Source of the DNA: Reyranella aquatilis
Lineage (GTDB): Bacteria; Pseudomonadota; Alphaproteobacteria; Reyranellales; Reyranellaceae
Length of the DNA stretch: 64,000 nt
Assembly: GCF_020880995.1 (NCBI RefSeq)
Contig: NZ_JAJISD010000009.1
Coordinates: 186,001-250,000, forward strand
Reading direction: 5' to 3'
Below the pieces are notes generated by a model. It did no database searches. It had not been told where the DNA came from and saw nothing but the letters and a program-made list of their open reading frames with translations. Positions 58,410 through 64,000 of this stretch are shown in pieces. A program made the translations under genes and the position numbers. Position 1 is the stretch's first letter, and each line of letters starts with the position of its first letter.

Positions 58410-59513
58410 CTACGCGGCGAGTTTGTAAAGTTCGGCCACGTTGTCGCGCAGGATGCGCTTGCGCAGGTCCGGCGTCAGATGGGCCGTCTGCTCGGCCAGC
58501 ACGTCCTGGCTCCACGGCCACGTCGAATCGCTGTGGGGAAAGTCGTTGGCCCACATGAGCTGTTGCGGCGCCAGCTGATCGGCGAACTGGAACGCCGTCC
58601 AGTCGTCCTGGAACGTCAGCGCGATGTTCTCACGGAAATAGTCGGACGGCATGCGGGCCAGTTCCTTGCCCTTCATCCAGTAGCGATGGCGCTTGTAGGC
58701 ATGGTCCATGCGGTACATGAAGTGCGGCGCCCACCCCGCATCGGCCTCCACGCACACGACCCGCAGCGCCGGATGGCGCTCGAAGACGCCGCTGAAGACC
58801 AGCATGCCCATGATGTCTTGGCAGCCCCGGATGATCGACAGAAAGCCATTGATCTTCGGTCCGCGCGGCTTGGTGAGGGAATTGTCTCCCGAGGTGGTGA
58901 GGATGTGCCACGATAGCGGCAGTTCGAGCGCGATGGCGGCCTCCCAGAACGGGTCGTAGGCGGGATCGTCGTAGTCCTTCTCGCCGGGATTGCCCGGCAT
59001 CATGACGCCCCGGAATCCCATCGCCTTGATGCGCTGAAGGTCCTCAATGCCTTCTGCCACCGTGCGCATCGCCGTCTGGCCCATGCCGATGAGACGATCG
59101 GGTGAATGCGCGCAATAGGCCTGCAGCCACCTGTTGTAGGCGTCGAAGCAGGCCTTCTTGTAGTCGAAGTCGGGATGATTGCAGATCAGCATGCCGACGG
59201 TGGGATAGATGATCTCCGCCGCGACGCCGTCCCGGTCCTGATCCTGCAGCCGGGTCGACGGATCCCAGCCGCTGCGATGCAGGTCCTCGAATTTCGCGCC
59301 GCCGACCCGGATGTCCTTGGGTGCAACGCCCGCAGCAGCGACCAACCCCATCGGAACGGGCGCTTTCATCCCGTCGACGATGTAAATGTCGCCCATGCTG
59401 TCGTGTCGCACGACGTGCGGCGCCCGCTCGCGGAACGCCGGCTCGATGTGGTCGCGATAGCACTCGGGCGGCTCGGTGATGTGCGAATCGGCAGAAATCG
59501 GGCGCCAGTCCAT
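58410..59513 (-). CDS. Amidohydrolase family protein (ACMSD-like, amidohydrolase 2)
   Basis: 367 residues. TIM-barrel metal sites typical of amidohydrolase 2: ISADSHITEPPECYRDH at the N-terminus (DxH), a middle His (LELPLSWHILTTSG), and MWANDFPHSDSTWPW near the C-terminus with the catalytic Asp. Related enzymes decarboxylate or hydrolyse ring or amide substrates with zinc or manganese; the substrate here is unknown. Confidence 0.85.
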   Translation of the reverse strand: MDWRPISADSHITEPPECYRDHIEPAFRERAPHVVRHDSMGDIYIVDGMKAPVPMGLVAAAGVAPKDIRVGGAKFEDLHRSGWDPSTRLQDQDRDGVAAEIIYPTVGMLICNHPDFDYKKACFDAYNRWLQAYCAHSPDRLIGMGQTAMRTVAEGIEDLQRIKAMGFRGVMMPGNPGEKDYDDPAYDPFWEAAIALELPLSWHILTTSGDNSLTKPRGPKINGFLSIIRGCQDIMGMLVFSGVFERHPALRVVCVEADAGWAPHFMYRMDHAYKRHRYWMKGKELARMPSDYFRENIALTFQDDWTAFQFADQLAPQQLMWANDFPHSDSTWPWSQDVLAEQTAHLTPDLRKRILRDNVAELYKLAA

Positions 59514-59646
59514 CCATTCCTCCTGTTTTCGTTGCGAAATGGTAGGCAGAGGGAAGAAGGCACGGCAAGTCGTCGCACCGATCCAATTCCGGCCGGCGGC
59601 CAGCGGTTGAACCGCCCCCTGCCCTATGGCATACCCCCGGCCGCGC

Positions 59647-59721
59647 GCTGCCGTAGCTCAGTGGTAGAGCACCCCCTTGGTAAGGGGGAGGTCGACAGTT
59701 CAATCCTGTCCGGCAGCACCA
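59647..59721 (+). tRNA. tRNA-Thr(GGT)
   Basis: Cloverleaf by eye: acceptor GCTGCCG/CGGCAGC, D-arm GCTC/GAGC, anticodon stem CCCCC/GGGGG with loop TTGGTAA (anticodon GGT, reads ACC), T-arm GACAG/CTGTC with TTCAATC, and encoded ACCA end. Length 75. Confidence 0.95.
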
Positions 59722-59784
59722 GCGCTTCCTTGACGTCCAGGGAAAACCGGGCCTTTCTCGTTGGGTTGTCAAAAACGGTCCGAG

Positions 59785-60783
59785 ATGGCGCACAGCAGTA
59801 AATTGTCATGGGTCGGTGCCGGCGCGGCCGCGGTCGCGGTGATCGCCCTTGGCATGACCTTCGGGCTGCCGGACCTGCCCGTAGGGAGCGCCCAGAACAA
59901 ATCCTCGGAAGTCCACGGGCCGCTGATTTCACGCGGCTACACCGATGCGCCGGCCGGAACGGCCATCATTGCGGGCGACCCGGTCGGCGGTGGCGTGCTG
60001 AGCGAGCTTCGCATCAAGAATGGCCAGGCGGTCAAGCGCGACGAGATCATCGCCGTCCTGAACAACTATGCCGTCGCAGACGTCGAGGTGCGCCGTATCG
60101 AATCGGAGATCACCAAGGCCCGCCGGCAGCGCGAGACGATGGTCTCGGGATACCGGACCGCTGAGATCGCCCTTCAGGAAGTTTCGGTTAAGACGGCGGC
60201 CGAGGAGAGCCGGCTGAAGGATCTCGAACTGTCGCGGTCGAGCGCGCCTCCCGACCAGAAGCAGATCCAATCGACCTTGTCCCAGCAGACGCTCGAGCGC
60301 GAGCAGGCCAAGCTGAAGTTCCAGAAGGAAGTGCTGGCGGCCGATCTGGCCCAGACGGAGTCGAGCATCGCCATCCTCGAAACCAAGCTCGAAGAAGCCA
60401 AGGTCGAGCGCGAACTGGCCCTCGTGCGCTCCCCCCTCGACGGCGTTGTGGTCGATATCTACACCCGTCAGGGCGAGCGGATCTCGGGCCGCGGCATCGC
60501 CAAGATCGTCGACCTCAATCAGATCAGGATCTTCGCCGACGTCGATGAACTGCATCTGCGCACGATCAAGCCAGGCGGCAAGGTCGAGTTCACCTTCCAG
60601 GGCAGCCGTACCGTCCATGTCGGCACGATCACACGCACACCGCTAACGGTGAAGCGCACCAAGCGATCCGAGGCCGACTTCGGCGAATCCAATGCCCGGC
60701 TCGTCGAGGTCGAGATCAAGCCCGACGACCCGCAGAGCATTCCCCAGATGCTGGGCCGCGAAGCCCGCGTGATCTTCCAGTAG
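59785..60783 (+). CDS. HlyD-like membrane fusion / periplasmic adaptor protein
   Basis: 332 residues from MAHSSKLSWVGAGAAAVAVI, one N-terminal membrane anchor, then a lipoyl-like domain split by a coiled coil (about 110-215, ESEITKARRQRETMVSGYRT). The second lipoyl half reads LVRSPLDGVVVDIYTRQGER. Adaptors of this type connect inner-membrane pumps to an outer channel, but no pump or channel gene is adjacent. It follows the tRNA gene directly. Confidence 0.8.
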   Translation: MAHSSKLSWVGAGAAAVAVIALGMTFGLPDLPVGSAQNKSSEVHGPLISRGYTDAPAGTAIIAGDPVGGGVLSELRIKNGQAVKRDEIIAVLNNYAVADVEVRRIESEITKARRQRETMVSGYRTAEIALQEVSVKTAAEESRLKDLELSRSSAPPDQKQIQSTLSQQTLEREQAKLKFQKEVLAADLAQTESSIAILETKLEEAKVERELALVRSPLDGVVVDIYTRQGERISGRGIAKIVDLNQIRIFADVDELHLRTIKPGGKVEFTFQGSRTVHVGTITRTPLTVKRTKRSEADFGESNARLVEVEIKPDDPQSIPQMLGREARVIFQ

Positions 60784-60798
60784 GAAGGCCCGCCGCCG

Positions 60799-62808
60799 TC
60801 AGGCGGCGGCCGGTGCGGGACTCCGGGGCTGCCGGTACTCGTAGAGGATCACCGCCGCGAGCACCGCGAGACCGATCACGCGGGCGGCGACCATGCCCCC
60901 CACCCAGTCGTCGATGATGCCAGGGAAGGTAAGCGCAATGCCGGCCAGGCCGCAGATGACGCGCGTGCCCACTCCGAGGGGCCGCCACAGATGGCCCTGC
61001 GCCGTCAGGGCGAGCGCCACGATGCCGCCTGTCGCACCGAGCGTCACCCACAGGATCCAGCCCCAGCCCATGCCCTTGGGCGTCTCGAGCAGCAATCCGA
61101 TGCCGATCGGATCGAGCACGAAGATGAAGGGCACGAGGAAGGCCGGCAGGGCGTACTTCCAGCTCTGGAGCGTGGTCACGTAGGGATCGGCGCGCGTGAT
61201 CGTGGCGGCCGCGAACGGCGCGAGTGCGGTCGGCGGCGAAACCTCCGACAGCACGGCGTAGTAGAAGATGAACATGTGCGCGGCATAGTCGGGAATGCCG
61301 AGCTTGATCAGCGCCGGCGCCGCAATGACGGCACACATGATGTAGGACGCCGTCACGGGCACGGCGAGACCGACCACCCAGACGATCAGCGCCGTGTACA
61401 TGGCGGTCCAGAAAACGGAACCGCCGGCCAGGTCGATGACGATCGAAGAGAACTTGAGCGCGAGGCCGGTCTTTGTGATGACGCCGACGATCAGGCCGGC
61501 GCAGGCGCAGGTCGCGGCGACGCCCAGCGCCTGGATCGAGCCGTCGGCCAGGGCACGGAACAGTCGGTCCGGCCACAGGGCCGTGTCGGCGCGCAGGTAG
61601 CTCACCAGGATGGCGAGAAGGATCGACCAGAACACCGCATAGGTCGCCGAGAAGCCCCACACCATCAGCACGACGACCGAGATCAGCGACGTGAAGTGGA
61701 AGCCGTAGCGGGTCAGCAGCTGCTGCATCGTGAGATCGACGGTGGGATCGACGGCGCGCAGACCGTACTTGCGCGAATCGATCTCGGTCATCATCAGCAA
61801 GCCGAAATAGTAGAGGCAGGTGGGAATCAGCGCCATCCGCACGATGTCGAGGTAGGACATCTTGAGATACTCGGCGATCAGGAAGGCGGCGGCGCCCAGC
61901 ACCGGCGGTGACAGGATCGCGCCGAGGCCGCCCGCGGCAAGCAGGCCGCCCGCCGCCGACTTGCCGTAGCCCGCCTGCTTCATGATCGGCCAGGCGACGG
62001 TGCCGATGGTGACTGTGGTCGCAACGCCGGAACCCGACGGACCGCCCAGCAGGAACGACGACAGCACGACGGCGCGGCCGGCCGCATTGGGCTGGCCCTT
62101 CATGGCGCGCAGCGAGAAATCGATGAAGAACCGGCCCGCACCGGAGGCCTGCAGGATCGCACCGAAAATCGTGAACAGGATGATCAGCGTCGCCGACACG
62201 TCGATGGCCGAACCGAAGATGCCGTTCAGGGTCATGTATTCTTCGGCGATCAGGTCGGACAGCGGATAGCCCTTGTGGGTCCACGGCGCCGGCAGATAGT
62301 TGCCCCACATCGCGTAGGCGAGGAAGATCAAGGACAGGATCGGCATGATCCAGCCCGTCGCGCGCCGGGTCGATTCCAGCACCAACAGGATCAGGATGCC
62401 GCCGATGACGAGATCGGTCTGCGTCGGCGACACGTAGCGATCGAGGAAGTCGTCCGATGCGGCAAGGGAAGTCCAGGTGCCGCCCGTCATCATGTACCAG
62501 ATGACGACGAGCACCAGACCGGCCGCCGCGATGTCCCAGGGGGCGACCCTGTTGCGCCAGCTCTTGACCGCGGGGAAGAGCAGGAAGACCAGCGACAGCG
62601 CATAGGCGACATGGATTTCGCGAAGTGACTGCGTGTCGACCGTCGACGCCGCGGCATAGAGGTGGAAGATGGTCATGGTGAAGGCGATGAAGGTGAGGAC
62701 CTTGCCCCACCAGCCCACGAACTTGTGGATGCCGCCTTCTTCCTGCTCGACGAGTTCCTCGATCTTCCGCTTTTCCTCGTCGCTCAGCAGCTCGGCCTGG
62801 ACCGTCAT
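60799..62808 (-). CDS. TRAP transporter permease, TAXI type (fused small and large subunits)
   Basis: 669 residues with many membrane helices. Family signature: VSPTQTDLVIGGILILLVLE and GGPSGSGVATTVTIGTVAWP, the large-subunit motif, with the region SPPVLGAAAFLIAEYLKMSY. It uses an ion gradient to import a substrate held by the periplasmic receptor encoded just upstream. The N-terminal part (KIEELVEQEEGGIHKFVGW) is cytoplasmic. Confidence 0.93.
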   Translation of the reverse strand: MTVQAELLSDEEKRKIEELVEQEEGGIHKFVGWWGKVLTFIAFTMTIFHLYAAASTVDTQSLREIHVAYALSLVFLLFPAVKSWRNRVAPWDIAAAGLVLVVIWYMMTGGTWTSLAASDDFLDRYVSPTQTDLVIGGILILLVLESTRRATGWIMPILSLIFLAYAMWGNYLPAPWTHKGYPLSDLIAEEYMTLNGIFGSAIDVSATLIILFTIFGAILQASGAGRFFIDFSLRAMKGQPNAAGRAVVLSSFLLGGPSGSGVATTVTIGTVAWPIMKQAGYGKSAAGGLLAAGGLGAILSPPVLGAAAFLIAEYLKMSYLDIVRMALIPTCLYYFGLLMMTEIDSRKYGLRAVDPTVDLTMQQLLTRYGFHFTSLISVVVLMVWGFSATYAVFWSILLAILVSYLRADTALWPDRLFRALADGSIQALGVAATCACAGLIVGVITKTGLALKFSSIVIDLAGGSVFWTAMYTALIVWVVGLAVPVTASYIMCAVIAAPALIKLGIPDYAAHMFIFYYAVLSEVSPPTALAPFAAATITRADPYVTTLQSWKYALPAFLVPFIFVLDPIGIGLLLETPKGMGWGWILWVTLGATGGIVALALTAQGHLWRPLGVGTRVICGLAGIALTFPGIIDDWVGGMVAARVIGLAVLAAVILYEYRQPRSPAPAAA

Positions 62809-62831
62809 CTTCTTCCACCCCCAAAATGGAA

Positions 62832-62860
62832 ACGGGGCCCTCTCCCGCGGAGGGCCCCGT
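62832..62860 (-). terminator. Stable hairpin between the TAXI receptor and permease genes
   Basis: Perfect 11-base stem ACGGGGCCCTC/GAGGGCCCCGT, loop of seven. On the minus strand only a weak T tract follows, so it probably stabilises or partly terminates the receptor mRNA, giving more receptor than permease. Confidence 0.6.
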
Positions 62861-62874
62861 CTTTCTTGCTGTCC

Positions 62875-63846
62875 TTACGAGAGCTTGATGCCCTTCTCGG
62901 CGAAGAACTTCATCGCGCCGGGATGGAACGGCACCGACGAATTCGCGGCCTTCTGGTTCTCCGCCGTCATGTCGGTCGAGGCCTTGTGGGTGGCGACCAG
63001 GTCGGCGTGGTTCTCCCATAGCGTCTTGGTGATCGTGTAGGCCTGATCGTCGCTCATGGAAGCCGGCACGACGAGGATGTTCCAGATCGCGATCACGGGA
63101 ACGGCGGCATCCTGGTTCGGATAGGCTTTGGCGGGGATCTCGCTGGCGGCGAAGACCGGTCCGTACTTCTTGTTGAGGGCCGGCACCAGATCGGCCGTCG
63201 AGATCAGCTTGATCTTGATGCCCTGGGTGGCCGCCAGGTCGGTGATGGCCGCGACCGGCGGACCGCCATTGAAGAAGTAGCCGTCGAGCTTGCCGTCCTT
63301 CATGGCGTTCGTGCTCTCGGCCGGCGACAGACGCTCGCGCTTGATGTCGCTGAGCTTGAGGCCGAGTTCGTCGATGATGCGCAGCGCCATGACTTCGGAG
63401 CCGCTGACCGGGGCGCTGGTCGAGATGCGCTTGCCCTTGATGTCGGACAGCTTGTTGATGCCCGTGCCTTCCATGGTCACGAAATGCACCAGGTTCGGAT
63501 AGACCACCGCCAGGGTGCGCGATTCGACCGGCTTGCCGACGAACTTGTCGAGGCCCTTGATGGCGTCATAGGCGGTGTCGCACTGGGTCAGCGCCATCTG
63601 CGCCTTGCCGTCGCGGATCATGTGCATGTTGGCCACGGAGCCGGCGGTGGCTTCGGCCGTGACGGCCCAGCCCGGCACCTTCTTGCTGAGGATGTTCGCC
63701 ATCGCACCACCCAGCGGGTAGTAGACGGCGCCGGTCGTTCCCGTGGCGATTGAAAACTGCGCCTGCGCGGCCGCGGGCAACGCTCCACCCACGAGACCGA
63801 AAGCACCGGCGGCCGTGCCGGCGGCGAGAAATTGACGTCGATTCAT
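62875..63846 (-). CDS. TAXI-type TRAP transporter solute receptor
   Basis: 323 residues from MNRRQFLAAGTAAGAFGLVG (twin-arginine-like leader). TAXI domain motifs: FSIATGTTGAVYYPLGGAMA and YAFNGGP-like YFFNGGPPVAAITDLA. It binds a carboxylate such as an amino or keto acid in the periplasm. Longer frame to 63948 lacks signal character. First gene of the receptor-permease unit; 154 bases upstream to the window edge hold no gene. Confidence 0.93.
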   Translation of the reverse strand: MNRRQFLAAGTAAGAFGLVGGALPAAAQAQFSIATGTTGAVYYPLGGAMANILSKKVPGWAVTAEATAGSVANMHMIRDGKAQMALTQCDTAYDAIKGLDKFVGKPVESRTLAVVYPNLVHFVTMEGTGINKLSDIKGKRISTSAPVSGSEVMALRIIDELGLKLSDIKRERLSPAESTNAMKDGKLDGYFFNGGPPVAAITDLAATQGIKIKLISTADLVPALNKKYGPVFAASEIPAKAYPNQDAAVPVIAIWNILVVPASMSDDQAYTITKTLWENHADLVATHKASTDMTAENQKAANSSVPFHPGAMKFFAEKGIKLS

Positions 63847-64000
63847 GACTGAAGCTCCCATTCTGGTTCGTTCGCTCCCCGATCTGGCGCGGAAGAAACC
63901 ACGCCTGATGCAGCGAGGCAACACGCACAAAATGGCGTTTTTCGGCACCTCATCGCTGCCCGGAAACGCCTACAATCTAGGCAGCGGCTTCCGGCGTCAC

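Noticed and set aside
59647-59721. tRNA-Thr as an integration site for a mobile element
   Set aside because: No direct repeat of the tRNA 3' end and no integrase gene were seen downstream.

Overview
The window is a GC-rich, gene-dense chromosomal segment. Gene content points to an alphaproteobacterium: a coxB-coxA-ctaB-ctaG-coxC-DUF983-surf1 block in its usual order, thrC next to an M16 peptidase, trxB beside a divergent lrp, and yciB, greA, carAB, yqeY, dnaG and rpoD. A soil or rhizosphere lineage of the Reyranella/Rhodospirillales kind would fit the solute-receptor and CoA-metabolism genes, but this assignment is a guess. I see no insertion sequence, prophage or CRISPR array. Apart from dispersed palindromic repeats the region looks stable.

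Layout. 1-5 kb: the uvrB 3' end, an exported hydrolase, an MFS permease, then a two-gene unit on the minus strand coding a membrane dCache sensor and a pentameric ligand-gated ion channel (pLGIC). 5-9 kb: an ABC permease/ATPase pair coupled to an intradiol dioxygenase, a GNAT and an Asp/Asn-hydroxylase-like protein. 9-20.3 kb: M16 peptidase, thrC, DUF1272, M32 carboxypeptidase, and the aa3 oxidase cluster, with an unlisted 50-residue CoxF-like membrane microprotein between ctaB and ctaG. 20.5-27.6 kb: cyclophilin, MDR reductase, the uncharacterised ATP-grasp/alpha-E/transglutaminase trio and an aminotransferase. 27.7-30 kb: a second pLGIC, here fused to an N-terminal periplasmic-binding domain. 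30-32.3 kb: a divergent EF-G-like GTPase.

32.4-34.4 kb holds the strongest unusual signal. A small exported thioredoxin-like gene is interrupted by one in-frame TGA exactly where the first residue of a CxxC motif should be (U-G-G-C-K). The TGA is followed by a hairpin that matches the bacterial SECIS layout, with a bulged U at +17 and GU at +23/+24 of the apical loop, counted from the U of UGA. A paralogue with Ser at that position follows, then msrP (periplasmic methionine-sulfoxide reductase). This looks like an exported selenoprotein in a periplasmic redox-repair neighbourhood.

34.5-39 kb: a Bug-type receptor, enoyl-CoA hydratase, GIY-YIG-like protein, acyl-CoA dehydrogenase and class III CoA-transferase. 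39-44.4 kb: a glycosyltransferase-like protein, a candidate small RNA, LysR, trxB, lrp, yciB and greA. 44.5-53.8 kb: carB, carA, yqeY, dnaG and rpoD. 53.8-64 kb: GST/MarR divergent pair, DMT exporter with an XRE-cupin regulator, an OmpA-like lipoprotein, a small lipoprotein, an amidohydrolase, tRNA-Thr(GGT), an HlyD-like protein, and a TAXI-type TRAP transporter with its receptor.
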